Shown here piece by piece: positions 45,801 to 59,100 of a DNA stretch of 64,000 nt. The translations under genes were made by a program, and so were the position numbers. The notes under the pieces are model-generated. The model made no database searches, was not told the DNA's origin, and was given only the letters and a program-made list of their open reading frames with translations. Source of the DNA: Delphinus delphis (lineage: Eukaryota > Chordata > Mammalia > Artiodactyla > Delphinidae); assembly GCF_949987515.2 (NCBI RefSeq), contig NC_082686.1, positions 49,577,559 to 49,641,558 of the forward strand. The letters are read 5' to 3'. Within the stretch, counting starts at the first letter, position 1, and every line of letters begins with the position of its first letter.

Positions 45801-48053
45801 TGTAGGTACTCATATGCAAGAGAGGGAAATGGTCCCTCAGTCTTCTCCCTGATGCTCAGACCTGGCAGTGGGATCTTATACATGGACTTAGAGGACATTA
45901 GATGATTGAGCTTTTGCTTCTAAGCTAAAAGCTTTTTAATATCTTTTACATTATAGGTTCTGAAATATCCTCCCCTTGTGCCTCTTCAGAGTACAAGGAA
46001 GAGGAGATAGCTATCATGAACTTGAGGTGGGAGAAGCAGAAGAAGAATCTCCAAGTCCCATGTTAATCTTCAGGATTTTTCCTTTGCTTGGAAACTGACT
46101 GAAATTAAAGCCAAGTGATCTGTCTCAGGCTTTTACCTAAGTGAGAAAATATTTGCTTTTTCTTTGATCCTTTGTTTTTGATCCTTAGTAGCTTTACCCT
46201 ACCCTTGGATTTTTCTAACCTCTTAATGAATCAGGAAATTGATAAAATTCTAATTTATCCTGGTATGTCTTAGCTGTGGTTGTTGAAGTGACATCAATGT
46301 GGTTGAGAGGCAGGTGAGACATAGAAGAATATCTGGGGCATATCAGAGGTGATAAGCAGTTGTGTGGCTTGAAAAAGTTCTACTCTGTCTGTCTTTCCTC
46401 CTTCTGGCTTTGTTTGGCTCAACCAGTTCAAAATACAATCACTACTGATGAATAAGCCCTTAATTCTGTACATTGGAGATACATGCAATATTTTTTCTTC
46501 TGCTGGTATTGGAAATTACAAACCAACACAGAAATATTTTAAAAATGAAGTCAGAATTCTTCACTTGTTGCCAAAAGATAGTTGCTTATTCATAGCCAGT
46601 GGCTATTTGCAAGGCTGATCATTATAATTCTGCACAAAACTGCCTGTATTCCTGTGTCACTCTTGAATAATCAAAATCCAGAGTTTCAATAAGGGTGCTC
46701 CTCATTTACAAGGTTAATTCCTCTAATAATGAGGTCTACATTGTCACACACATTTCAGAGCTGAGAATTTATTGCATAGGACACAAATTCATTGGCTATG
46801 CAGTGTAAATAACCTTATTAAGAATGCAGTGAGAGGATATACATTACTGTTCCGTTCGGTAGGAAGGTTAAACACAACAAGAAATTGAGATATTTACTGC
46901 TAGGTAGTCCAACTGATTTATTTTACTGTGCCTTTTTCATTTTGAGCCTTTTGAAGCACAGGCTGCCTGAGTACTCTGCCCTCATGCAGGCCTTCAGTTA
47001 GAAATTCTAAATTCTAGAGGGTGTGGGAACTGTCCCGGAGAACAAAGCTAGAGACTTTGTGTTAACCAAAGTTAGAATTGAGATAATGTTTCAGGTAAGG
47101 GTGAGTTGATAGTAAACCTGCTTTTTGTGCTGCAGGGGTTTTTGTTAGGATTCGATATAACATGATGGAGAATTTCTCCCTGCCACTATCAACAAAACTC
47201 AGCTGATCTAGATCCAAGCAGTGACACAGCTCTAAGCAGAGACCAGAGCCAAGATAGCGCACGATATACTAACCCTTCAGCTATCTCCTATATAAGGTCT
47301 ATATTTCCATTTCAACTAGAAATGCTGTGATAGAAGAAAGTTGTTCTCTACTTTTCTGCAGAGACAGCACCCAGTATAGTAGTGTGCCAGTAGGAAGAAC
47401 TCCTCCAGCCAAGTGGTCTTCTGAGACACGAGGTCACATTTTATATAACAGAAGGTACCATGTCAAAGCTGTAATAGTCTCAGAGCCCTTCCCTCAAGGG
47501 CCACTCAGCTTTAGCCATATATACTTTTCTTAGTGCTTCAAACAACAAAATATTTTTAGGTATTTTTAGGAAGTTATCGGTGTCTTTCAAGCTAGTAACA
47601 CTTGCTATAATAATTATTTACCTGAAAATGATAATGATTATAGATTACTATTTTCTGTATAACAAACATTGTAACTGGAGTTGACTTATGAGAAAAGCAT
47701 TTAGTATTATGGTGATCCCCAAATAAGTATCATACTTATTTACCCTATAATCTGTATAAACTGTACATTTCTCTAAATAAATAGCTTATTGAGACCTACT
47801 CATTTGGCTTATTCTCTGGCTTGCAGGGAGAGGATGGAGTACATCTCTCTCTTTTACCCAGCTCCTCAAGGTTTTTGGCTTCCCTGATCCTATTCACACT
47901 TGTCCAATGATCAAGATGGTCTCTCAGTTTTCATTGTGAGAAATCTCTTCCTCATGGAAGCAGAATGTTTGCTTTAGTTACTTAAATGTTTAAGTTAAAT
48001 CAGATAGCCTTGTTGCCAACTCTCCGTTCAGTTGAAAGTTCGCCTATAATTTA
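45801..48053. other. unassigned sequence
   Basis: About 2.25 kb with no gene and no repeat family I can name. Confidence 0.4.
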
Positions 48054-48192
48054 TAGTTGGCCCTCCTTATATGTGGTTTGGTTCCCCGTAACCAAGATCC
48101 CACAGATCCATTGTGTAGTATTTACTATCAAAAATAAATCTGTGTATAAGTGGACCTAAGCTGTTCAACCTATGTTGTTCAAGGGTCAACTG
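48054..48192 (+). mobile_element. Tigger-like MITE
   Basis: The start 'tagttggccctccttatatg' and end 'ttgttcaagggtcaactg' are approximate inverted repeats flanked by TA (48052-48053 and 48193-48194). The interior 'gtgtataagtggacct' belongs to a common mammalian Tc1/mariner MITE. Confidence 0.75.
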
Positions 48193-48361
48193 TAATATGA
48201 TTCACCTTATATGGATTTTGTGGTGCTGAGTTCTGTTCTAAACTTTTACTTGTCTGCCCCATCAGTGTGACAGAACATCTGTTCCCAATTCTGAATACTT
48301 TTTTAAAAGCCTGAACTGTTGGTGAAATAAAATTTCTCTTTTTTTTGCCTTGTTCAGCTTC

Positions 48362-48535
48362 TTTAAAAGAGGCCTGGGCTGGGGGTGAGAAGGTGTGGGT
48401 TCCATTCCTGCCCTGGCACTAACTAGCCCGATGGTCACATTGGGTGCTTAGTCCCAGTGGGCCTCAGTTTTCTCTTTGTCAAATGAAGGGGTTGGGCTAA
48501 TAATTTTTGATTGCTCCTAGCTCTAAGTTTCTCTA
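48362..48535 (+). repeat. MIR-type SINE
   Basis: 'ttccattcctgccctggcac', then 'gggcctcagttttctctttg' and 'aaatgaaggggttgggctaa', match a MIR3/MIRb-like copy. Confidence 0.7.
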
Positions 48536-48540
48536 CTCCA

Positions 48541-49244
48541 CACGTTTTTTTTTTTAAATTATTTTAATCCTCATTAATTATACAATACTCATTAATGATG
48601 ATCAACTGTCCCATTACGTTAAAAATACTAGAACTGAGTCCTAGAAATGTAAGCCTGTGAAGGGATCTGACAAAAATGCCTGGGTTTCTTAACATCATGG
48701 CTTGCTTTTATAATAAACATGATCGGGGGGCAGCCGTGGAGTTGTACACCATGAATCTCCCTGCAAGAAAGAACTTGTAGTTAGACAACCACCTCCAGCA
48801 GCAGGACCTCAGGAATGCTCTCAGTGTTTGATATGAGGCCAGTCTTCCCGGGTGATCCTCTGTACACTACATGAGAGTACTGTCCAAAGGGCCGTCTTTG
48901 CTCTGGAGCTCCCCATCAGGTTACCAAAGACGTTTTCAGGTTTGTAGCACTCTGAGGCTTTCTGTGCCCATTTCTGCTCTCTCCCTCCTTCCCTTTCCTT
49001 CGTGTCAGATCTTTGTTGTTCCTGAAAGCTTTTCCTGCTCACTTCTGCTTCTTCCGCTTTTGTTTTTCACAGGCACTGCCCACCCCTTACCCCTCAAGCC
49101 CAGTGGACCCCTTGCTCTCCTCACGTCATCTCAGCACCTTCTCCCAGAGGACCTGAACTGACACATCAGGGATCCATGCCACATTAGAGGTAAAAACAGA
49201 TATACTGAAAGATACATTTTCAGGTTTATTTAAAAAAGGCCTTT
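48541..49244. other. unassigned, moderately G+C-rich sequence
   Basis: 48.73-49.17 kb is pyrimidine-rich and contains a 96-codon plus-strand frame (48871-49161) of low complexity with no recognisable domain. I do not call it a gene. Confidence 0.35.
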
Positions 49245-49838
49245 TTGGTTTTGTTTGTTATATATTTAGATTCTTTTCCATTGTAGGTTAATATAAGATA
49301 TTGAATATAGTTCCCTGTGCTATACAGTAGGTCCTCGTTGTTTATCTGTTTTATATAGTAGTGTATACCTGTTAATCCCATACTCCTAATTTACACACAT
49401 CCCCCACATTTCCCCTTTGGTAACTAAAAGTTTGTTTTCCATGTCTGTGAATCTGTTTCTGTTTTATCAATAAATTAATTTGTATTATTTTTTAGATTCC
49501 ACATATAAGTGATATCATATAATACTTGTCTTTCTCTGTCTGACTTACTTCACTTAGTACATATTCTCTGGTTCCATCCATGTTACTGCAAATGGCATTA
49601 TTTCATTCTTTTTATGGCTACATAATATTCCATTATATATATGTACCACATCTTCTTTATCAATCATCTGTTGATGGACATTTAGGTTGCTTCCATGTCT
49701 TGGCTATTGTAAATAGTGCTGTAATGAACATTGGGGTGCATGTATCTTTTCAAATTAGAGTTTTCATCTTTTCTGGATATATGCCCAAAAGTGGGATTGC
49801 TGGATCATATGGTAGCTCTATTTTTAGTGAAAAGGGTC
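49245..49838 (-). mobile_element. 5'-truncated L1 3' end (artiodactyl-type 3' UTR)
   Basis: A third 3' UTR lineage: 'atagttccctgtgctataca' and 'gattccacatataagtgata', then the ORF2 end ('catggcattatttcattctt'-like, 'tggacatttaggttgcttcc', 'ggattgctggatcatatggt'). Minus strand. A weak possible duplication (aaaagg...cttt) lies at both edges. Confidence 0.9.
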
Positions 49839-49944
49839 TTTGGTTACATTTCTTCTTTCCTTTCTATTTTCTTTCATGGAATTAAATACTTTTGAAACTG
49901 GTTAGGACTTAGAGAATGTAATTTCAACTTTTTGACTTTTGACA

Positions 49945-50035
49945 GATAAAGAATGAGAGAGATATGAAGTGAGTTGTCCATGAAGTGAGTTGTCCAAGGT
50001 CATAACTGGACTAATTAATAACATGACATTTTAGA
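49945..50035 (-). repeat. MIR fragment with an internal 16-bp duplication
   Basis: 'gacagataaagaatgagaga', then 'gagttgtccaaggtcataac', is reverse MIR. The unit atgaagtgagttgtcc is present twice in tandem (about 49964-49995). Confidence 0.55.
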
Positions 50036-50045
50036 CCCTGTTTCA

Positions 50046-51514
50046 TTGAAGAGGTATCAAGACAGATGAAGTGTCTCTAACCCCTCAGACCCGGCCTCTT
50101 ACACTTATAGTTTATTGTAACTCATGCAGTTGTTTGAATGCACATCCCAGCTTGACCAATGACTGACAGTGTGGTCCTCCTTGGTGGTGTCTTTCATAGT
50201 CAGAAATAAGGGCCTTACATGGGGGAGAAGATAATTTGAGTCATGAGGCTATTTTTTCTAAGCTGCTTTTCAGCCTGGATGTGACTTAAGTCATAGAGGT
50301 CTCTGAAACCCCACATTCCTGCACTGTTAGTGACCAGAAAAGAACATTAACATTTGAATGGGGTTTCAGAGGAGTTGTGGAAATTTGCGACATAGTAATT
50401 AGGAAGATAAATTTCTGTAGCAAGAGCAATATGAACTCATGAGGGTAAGTGGGTACAGAGCAATGGCAAACAGAAAGCTCAGGGTTCTCTGCCAAGACCA
50501 CATCAGCTGAAAGCAGCCAGGCTGGGCTGTAGATGGTAGAAATAGATGAGGCAGATTAAGTCAGAGCCAGGGCCTGGACAGGGAGACGGTGTAACTACAT
50601 CTGCCTTAGGAAGAGCCAGATGTATGGGCCTGTGACTAGGGCAGTTACAGAAGGCCCAATGCTTAGGATTTAACACAATGTGGTCATCATAAAATTATTA
50701 ATAATTTTGCTTTAAATTTGTATTTTATAGTCAAAATCATCCCAGTGGGATGATGGAGCATGCACGGGGATCTTGGAGCCTCTACTCACACATGGTCTTG
50801 CCTCCTGTCAGCTCTCTATGTCCCCACCTCCCCTGGTTGCATGTCTAGTAACCCACTCCCTTACTTCCACCCGGTGACTTCTGCTGCCCTCTGTTCCCTG
50901 TGGGGACTTAGGGATGGATGTGGAGAGGACACTTGTGAGGGTCTATACTTGCCCTGCTGGTATCCTCACTCCCAAGGGAGCAGAATGTTGAAAGCAAATG
51001 GAAATCACCATGACAGGGTGAGAGACTGCAAAACAGAAAAAGCTTTTTTTCCTTTCTTTTGAATAAGGAGTCCACATTTTTGCTTTGCACTGAGCCTGCA
51101 AATTATGTATCGAACCCTTGCCTCAGGCTTTCAAAAACATCTTTCATTGTAAGGGTTACAAATTAATAACAGCATCACCCTTTCCATATTGCTTTATATA
51201 CTGTATAGTATATAATGTATATAGTATAATTATAAAGTATAACTATACATATAATGTAGTGATATTTAGGATATCACTATTTTTCCAAGTCTTATTTCTC
51301 AGTTTTGTATATTCAGGAACTTGATTTTATTTTTCTCTGTAGGTAGAAACCTCTGGAAAACTGATCCATGCCTACCGAACTATAAGAGCCCTATAAATTA
51401 ATCTGTTTTGAATTGCTAAGTGGTTGGAAATAGTGATATTGGGGTATCAGTGAATTTTCTTGTCAGAAGATATATTTATTTGGGAAATCTGATGGTATAA
51501 AAAACTCAGACAAA
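50046..51514. other. unassigned sequence
   Basis: No gene or repeat family recognised. 51.18-51.27 kb is a TA-rich, partly palindromic patch. Confidence 0.4.
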
Positions 51515-51527
51515 AATTATTTAGATG

Positions 51528-52154
51528 GAAGAGGAGCTTCAAGATGGTGGAAGAGTAAGACATGGAGATCACCTTCCTCCCCACAAATACATCAGAAATA
51601 CATCTACATGTGGAACAACTCCTACAGAACACCTACTGAACACTGGCGGAAGACCTCAGACCTCCCAAAAGGCTCATGGTGCTCCAGCCAGGTGTCAGGG
51701 CTGTGCCTCTGAGGTGGGAGAGCCAAGTTCAGGACACTGGTCCAACAGAGACCTCCCAGCTCCATGTAATATCATACGGCAAAAATCTCCCAGAGATCTC
51801 CAACTCAGTGCCAAGACCCAGCTTCACTCAACGACCAGCAAGCTACAGTGCTGGACACCCTATGCCAAACAACTAGCAAGACAGGAACACAACCCCATCC
51901 ATTAGCAGAGAGGCTATCTAAAATCATAATAAGGCCACAGACACCCCAAAACACACCACCAGAGGTGGACCTGCCCACCAGAAAGACAAGATCCAGCCTC
52001 ATCCACCAAAACACAGGCACTAGTCCCCTCCACCAGGAAGCCTACACAACCCACTGAACCAAACTTAGCCACTGGGGGTAGACACCAAAAACAGCGGGAA
52101 CTACGAATCTAAAGCCTGCAAAAAGGAGACCCCAAACACAGTAAGTTAAGCAAG
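51528..52154 (+). promoter_or_regulatory. L1 copy C 5' UTR, different lineage from copies B and D
   Basis: About 630 bp starting 'gaagaggagcttcaagatgg', A+C-rich on this strand. Apart from the generic 'aagatggtggaagag' start it does not align with the 5' UTR of copies B and D, so two L1 promoter lineages coexist in this genome. Confidence 0.75.
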
Positions 52155-53047
52155 ATGAGAAGACAAAGAAACACACAGCAGATGAAGGAGGAAAGTAAAA
52201 ACCCACCAGACCTAACAAATGAAGAGGAAGTAGGCAGTCTACGTGAAAAAGAATTCAGAATAATGATAGTAAAGATGATCCAAAATCTTGGAAATAGAAT
52301 GGAGAAAATACAAGAAACGTTTAACAAGGACCTAGAAGAACTAAAGAGCAAACAAACAATGATGAACAACACAATAAATGAAATTAAAAATTCTCTAGAA
52401 GGGATCAATAACAGAATAACTGAGGCAGAAGAACGGATAAGTGACATGGAAGATAAAACAGTAGAAATAACTACTGCAGAGCAGAATAAAGAGAAAAGAA
52501 TGAAAAGAATTGAGGAGAGTCTCAGAGACCTCTGGGACAATATTAAACGAACCAACATTCGAATTATAGGGGTCCCAGAAGAAGAAGAGAAAAAGACAGG
52601 GACTGAGAAAATATTTGAAGAGATTATAGTTGAAAACTTCCCTAATATGGGAAAGGAAATAGTTAATCAAGTCCAGGAAGCACAGAGAGTCCCATACAGG
52701 ATAAATTCAAGGAGAAACACGCCAAGACACATATTAGTCAAACTATCAAAAATTAAATACAAAGAAAAAATATTAAAAGCAGCAAGGGAAAAACAACAAA
52801 TAACATACAAGGGAATCTCCATAAGGTTAACAGCTGATCTTTCACCAGAAACTCTGCAAGCCAGAAGGGAGTGACAGGACATATTTAAAGTAAGGAAAGG
52901 GAAAAAACTACAACCAAGATTACTCTGTCCAGAAGGATCTCATTCAGATTCGATGGAGAAATTAAAAACATTACGGCCAAGCAAAAGCTAAGAGAATTCA
53001 GCACAACCAAACCACCTTTACAACAAATGCTAAAGGAACTTCTCTAG
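52155..53047 (+). pseudogene. L1 copy C ORF1, truncated by a nonsense mutation
   Basis: The best-preserved ORF1 of the window: 239 open codons starting MRRQRNTQQMKEESKNPPDL. A coiled coil covers roughly residues 45-130, the RRM starts at NIRIIGVPEEEEKK (about 138) and the C-terminal domain at PRHILVKLSKIKYKEK (about 190). At 52872-52874 the tryptophan codon in 'gggagtgg' has become TGA, and the remaining tail to TAG at 53045-53047 also contains indels. The loss removes only the last part of the C-terminal domain. Confidence 0.95.
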
Positions 53048-53107
53048 GCAGGAAACACAAGATAAGGAAAAAACCTACAATAACAAACCCAAAACAATTA
53101 AGAAAAC

Positions 53108-54299
53108 AGTAATAGGAACATTCATATCAATAATTACCTTAAATGTAAATGGATTAAATGCTCCAACCAAAAGACATAGACTGGCTGAATGGATACAAAA
53201 ACAAGACCCATATATATGCTGTCTACAAGAGACCCACTTCAGACCTAGGGACACATACAAACGGAAAGTGAGGGGATGGAAAAAGATATTCCATGAAAAT
53301 GGAAATCAAAAGAAAGATGCAGTAGCAATTCTCATATCAGACAAGAGACTTTAAAACAAAGACTATTACAAGAGACAAAGAAGGACACTACATAATGATC
53401 AAGGTATCAATCCAAGAAGAAGATATAACAATTGTAAATATTTATGCACCCAACATAGGAGCATCCCAGTACATAAGGCAAATACTAACAGCCATAAAAG
53501 GGGAAATTGACAGTAACACAATCATAGTAGGGGACTTTAACACCCCACTTTCACCAGTGGCCGGATCATCCAAAATGAAAATAAATAAGGAAACACAAGC
53601 TTTAAATGATACATTAAACAAGACGGACTTAATTGATATTTATAGGACATTCCACCCCAAAACGACAGAATACAGTTTCTTCTCACGTGCTCATCGAACA
53701 TTCTCCAAGATAGATCATATCATGGGTCACAAATCAAGCCTTGGTAAATTTAAGAAAATTGAAATTGTATCAGGTATCTTTGCTGACCACAGCGCTATGA
53801 AACTAGATATCAGTTACAGGAAAAAAATCTGTAAAAAATACAAACACATGGAGAATAAACAATACACTACTTAATAACCAAGAGATCACTGAAGAAATCA
53901 AAGATGAAATAAAAAAATACCTAGAAACAAATGACAATGAGTACACGATGAGCCAAAACCTATGGGATGCAGCAAAAGCAGTTCTAAGAGGGAAGTTTAT
54001 AAAAATAAAATAAAATCCTACCTTAAGAAACAAGAAACATCTCAAATAAACAATCTAACCTTACACCTAAAGCAAATAGAGAAAGAAGAACAAAAAAAAA
54101 CCCAAATTTCACAGAAGGAAAGAAATCATAAAGATCATATCAGAAGTAAATGAAAAAGAAATGAAGGAAACAATAGCAAAGATCAGTAAAACTAAAAGCT
54201 GGTTCTTTGAGAAGATAAACATAATTGATAAAACATTAGCCAGGCTCATCAAGGAAAAAAAGGGAGAAGACTCAAATCAATAGAATTAGAAATGAAAAA
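53108..54299 (+). pseudogene. L1 copy C ORF2, 5' third only, start codon lost
   Basis: The usual start ATGGTC reads CAGTAATAGG here, so the initiator is gone. The endonuclease domain continues in fragments: CCLQETHF near 53220, an open frame 53395-53874 with VGDFNTPLSP and FADHSAMKLD (the catalytic Asp and His regions), then degraded sequence. It is cut at 54299 inside 'gaattagaaatgaaaaa' by the 5' end of copy D. Confidence 0.93.
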
Positions 54300-55194
54300 C
54301 AGGAGGAGGAACAAAGATGGTGGAGTAGAAGGATGTGTTCTCACTCCCTCTTGCAAGAACACCAGAATCACAACTAGCTGCTGGACAATTATCGAAAGGA
54401 AGACACTGGAACTCACCAAAAAGATACCCCACATCCAAAGACAAAGGAGAAGCCACAATGAGATTGTAGGAGGGGCGCAATCACAATAAAATCAAATCCC
54501 ATAACTGCTGGATGGGTGACTCACAGACTGGAGAACGCTTATACCACAGAAGTCCACCCAGTGGAGTGAAGGTTGTGAGCCCCACATCAGGCTTCCCAAC
54601 ATGAGTGTCCAGCAACAGGAGGAGGAATTCCTAGAGAATCAGTCTTTGAAGGCTAGTGAGATTTGATTGCAGGACTTTGACAGGACTGGGGGAAACAGAG
54701 ACTCCGCTCTTGGTGGGCACACACAAAGTAGTGTGTGCATCAGGACCCAGAGAAAGGAGCAGTGACCCCAGGGGAGACTGAACCAGACCTACCTACTAGT
54801 GTTGGAGGGTCTCCTGCAGAGGCGGGGGGTGGCTCTCTTTCACCGTGGGGACAAGGACACTGGCAGCAGAAGTTCTGAGAAGTACTCCTTGGCATGAACC
54901 CTCCCAGAATCAGCCATTAGCCCCACCAAAGAGCCCAGGTAGGCTCCAGTGTTGGGTTGCCTCAGGCCAAACAACCAACATGGAGGGAACCCAGCCCCAC
55001 CCATCAACAGTCAAGTGGGTTAAAGTTTTACCGAGCTCTGCCCACCAGAGCAACAGTCAGCTCCACCCACCACCAGTCCCTCCCATCAAACCTCCTAGAT
55101 AGCCTCATCCACCAGAGGGCAGACAGCAGAAGCAAGAAGAACTACAATCCTGCAGCCTGTGGAACAAAAACCGCATTCACAGAAAGATAGACAA
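54300..55194 (+). promoter_or_regulatory. L1 copy D 5' UTR
   Basis: Begins at about 'ggaggaacaaagatggtgga' and aligns over its whole length (about 0.9 kb) with the 5' UTR of copy B. Its intact 5' end shows copy D was inserted full-length. Confidence 0.85.
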
Positions 55195-56105
55195 GATGAA
55201 AAGGCAGAGGGCTATATACCAGATGAACAAGATAAAACCCCAGAAAAACAACTAAATGAAGTGGAGATAGGCAACCTTCCAGAAAAAGAATTCAGAATAA
55301 TGATAGTGAAGATGATCCAGGACCTCGGAAAAAGAATGGAGGCAAAGATCGAGAAGATGCAAGAAATGTTAACAAAGACCTAGAAGAATTAAAGAACAAA
55401 CAAACAGAGATGAACAATACAATAACTGAAATGAAAACTGCACTAGAAGGAATCAATAGCAGAATAACAGATTCCGAGGCAGAAGAATGGATAAGTGACC
55501 TGGAAGACAGAATGGTGGAATTCACTGCCGCAGAACAGAATAAAGAAAAAAGAATGAAAAGAAATGAAAACAGTCTAAGTGACCTCTGGGACAATAGTAA
55601 ACGCAACAACATTCGCATTATAGGGGTCCCAGAAGGAGAAGAGAGAGAGAAAGGACCAGAGAAAATATTTGAAGAGGTTATAGTCAAAAACTTCCCTAAC
55701 ATGGGATAGGAAATAGCCACCCAAGTCCAGGAAGCGCAGCAAGTCCCATACAGGATAAACCCAAGGAGAAACACGGCAAGACACATAGTAATCAAACTAG
55801 CAAAAATTAAAGACAAAGAAAAATTATTGAAAGCAGTAAGGGAAAAACGAAAAATAACATACAAGGGAACTCCGATAAGATGAACAGCTGATTTCTCAGC
55901 AGAAACTCTACAAGCCAGAAGGTAGTGGCATGATACACTTAAAGTGATAAAAGGGAAGAACCTACAACCAAGATTACTCTACCTGGCAAGGATCTCATTC
56001 AGATTCGATGGAGAAACCAAAAGCTTTACAGACAAGCAAAAGCTAAGAGAATTCAGCACCACAAAGCCAGCTCTACAACAAATGCTAAAGGAACTACTAC
56101 TCTAA
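55195..56105 (+). pseudogene. L1 copy D ORF1, frameshifted
   Basis: A 4-bp deletion near 55225 ('cagatgaacaag' against 'cagatgaaggaacaag') shifts the frame right after the start. A further one-base loss near 55370 (ATGTTAACAAAG against ATGTTTAACAAAG) and a stop in 'gggatagga' near 55706 also break it. The coiled coil (KEFRIMIVKMIQDLGKRMEA) and RRM (IRIIGVPEGEERE) remain readable. It ends near the TAA at 56103-56105. Confidence 0.93.
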
Positions 56106-56163
56106 GTGGGAAACACAAGAGAAGAAAAGGACCTATAAAAACAAATCCAAAACAATTAAGAAA

Positions 56164-59100
56164 ATGGTCGTAGGAACATACATATCAATAATTACCTTAA
56201 ACATGAATGGATTAAAGGCTTCAACCAAAAGACACAGGATTGGGCTTCCCTGGTGGCGCAGTGGTAGAGGGTCCACCTGCTGGTGCAGGGGACACGGGTT
56301 CGTGCCCTGGTCTTGGGGGATCCTGCATGCTGCGGAGCGGCTGGGCCCGTGGGCCATGGCCGCTGAGCCTGTGCGTCCGGAGCCTGTGCTCCACAGTGGG
56401 AGAGGCCGCGGCGGTGGGAGGCCCGCGTACCGCAAAAAAAAAAAAAAAAAAGAAAGACACAAGATTGCTGAATGGATACAAAAACAAGACCCATATATAT
56501 ACTGTGTACAAGAGACCCACTTCAGACCTAGGTACACATACAGACTGAAAGTCAGGGGATGGAAAAAGGTATTCCATGCAAATGAAAATCAAAAGAAAGC
56601 TGGAGTAGCTATACTCATATCAGATAAAATAGACTTTAAAATAAGGAATGTTACAAGAGACAAGGAAGGACACTACATAATGATCAAGGGATCAATCTAA
56701 GAAGAAGATATAACAATTATAAATATGTATGCACCCAACATAGGAGCACCTCAATACCTAAGGTGACTGCTAACAGCTGTAAAAGAGGAAATCGACAGTA
56801 ACACAATAATAGTGGGGGATTTTAACACCTCACTTACACCAATGGACAGATCATCCAGAAGGAAAATAAATAAGGAAACAGAAGCTTTAAATGACACAAT
56901 AGACCAGATAGATTTAATTGATATTTATAGGACATTCCATCCGAAAACAGCAGATTACACTTTCTTCTCAAGTGCGCACGGACATTCTCCAGGATAGATC
57001 ATATCTTGGGTCAGAAATCAAGCCTCAGTAAATTTAAGAAAATTGAAATCATATGAAGCATCTTTCCGGACCACAGCACTATGAGATTAGAAATGAATTA
57101 CAGGGAAAAAAACGTAACAAACACAAACACATGGAGGATAAACAATATGTTACTAAGTAACCAAGACATCACTGAAGAAATCTAAGACGAAATCAAAAAA
57201 TACTGAGAGCCAAATGACAATGAAAACACGGTGATCCAAAACCTATGGAATGCAGCAAAAGCAGGTCTATAGGGAAGTTTATAGGTATACAAGCCTACCT
57301 CAAGGAACAAGAAAAATCTCAAGTAAACAATCTAACATTACACCTAAAGCAACTAGAGAAAGTAGAACAAACAAACCGAAAGTTAGCAGAAAAGAAGAAA
57401 TCATAAAGATCGGAGCAGAAATAAATGAAATAGAAACAAAGAAAACAATTACAAAAATCAATAAAACTAAAAGCTAGTTCTTTGAGAAGATAAACAAAAT
57501 GGATAAACCATTAGCCACTCATCAAGAAAAAGAGGGAGAGGACTCAAATCAATAAAATTAGAAATGAAAAAGGAGAAGTTACAACAGACACCACAGAAAT
57601 ACAAAGCATCCTAAGAGACTAGTACAAGCAACTCTATGCCAATAAAATGGACAACCTGGAAGAAATGGACAAATTCTTAGAAAGGTATAACCTTCCAAGA
57701 CTGAACCTGGAAGAAACAGAAAATATGAACAGATCAATCACAAGTAATGAAATTGAAACTTGATTAAAAATCTTCCAACAAACAAAAAACATGGACCAGA
57801 TGGCTTCACAGGTGAATTCTATCAAACATTTAGAGAAGAGCTAACACCCATCCTTCTCAAACTCTTCCAAAAAATTTCAGAGGAAGTAACACTCCCAAAT
57901 TCATTCTATGAGGTCATCATCACCCTGATACCAAAACCAGACAAAGATACTACAAAAAAAGAAAATTACAGACCAATATCACTGATGAACATAGATGCAA
58001 AAATTCTCAACAAAATACTAGCAAACAGAATCCAACAACACATTAAAAGGACCATACATCATGATTAAGTGGGATTTATCCCAGGGATGAAAGAATTCTT
58101 CAGTATACGCAAATCAATCAATGTGATACACCATATTAACAAATTGAAGAATAAAAACCATATGATCATCTCAATAGTTGCAGAAAAAGCTTTTGACAAA
58201 ATTCAACACTGATTTATGATAACTCTTCAGAAAGTGGGCATAGAGGGAACCTACCTCCACATAATCAAGGCCTTATACCACAAACCCACAGAAAACATCA
58301 TTCTCAATGGTGAAAAAGTGAGAGCATTTCCTCTAAGATCAGAAACGAGACAAGGATGTCCACTCCCACCACTATTATTCAACATAGTTTTGGAAGTCAT
58401 AGCCATGGCAATCAGAGAAGAAAAAGAAATAAAAGGAATACAAATTGGAAAAGAAGAATTAAAACTGTCACTGTTTGCAGATAATACTATACATAGAGAA
58501 TCCTAAAAATGCTACCAGAAAACTACTAGAGCTAATCAATGAATTTGGGAAAGTTGCAGGGTACAAAATTAATGCACAGAAATCTCTTGCATTCCTATAT
58601 ACTAATGATGAAAAATGTGAAAGAGAAATTAAGGAAACACTCCCATTTACCATTGCAACAAAAAGAATAAAATACCTGGGAATAAACCTACTTAGGGAAA
58701 CAAAAGACCTGTATGCAGAAAACTATAAGACACTGATGAAAGAAATTTAAAGATGATACCAACAGATATACCATGTTCTTGGATTGGAAGAAGCAACATT
58801 GTGAAAACGACTATAGTACCCTAAGCAATCTAAAGATTCAATGCAATCCCTATCAAATTACCAATGGCATTTTTTACAGAAGTAGAACAAATCATCTTCA
58901 AATTTGTATGGAGACACAAAAGACCCCGAATAGCCAAAGCAGTCTTGAGGGAAAAAAACGGAGCTGGAGGAATCAGACTCCCTGACTTCAGACTATACTA
59001 CAAAGCTACAGTAATCAAGACAATACGGTACTGGCACAAAAACAGAAACATAGATCAATGGAACAAGATAGAACACCCAGAGATAAACCCATGCACCTAT

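Noticed and set aside
48871..49161. 96-codon plus-strand frame in a pyrimidine-rich stretch
   Set aside because: Its serine/leucine/proline-rich composition follows from base composition and no domain is recognisable.
52155..52874. 239-codon frame as a functional RNA-binding protein
   Set aside because: It is L1 ORF1 ended early by a tryptophan-to-stop change, next to an ORF2 that has lost its start codon and two thirds of its length.
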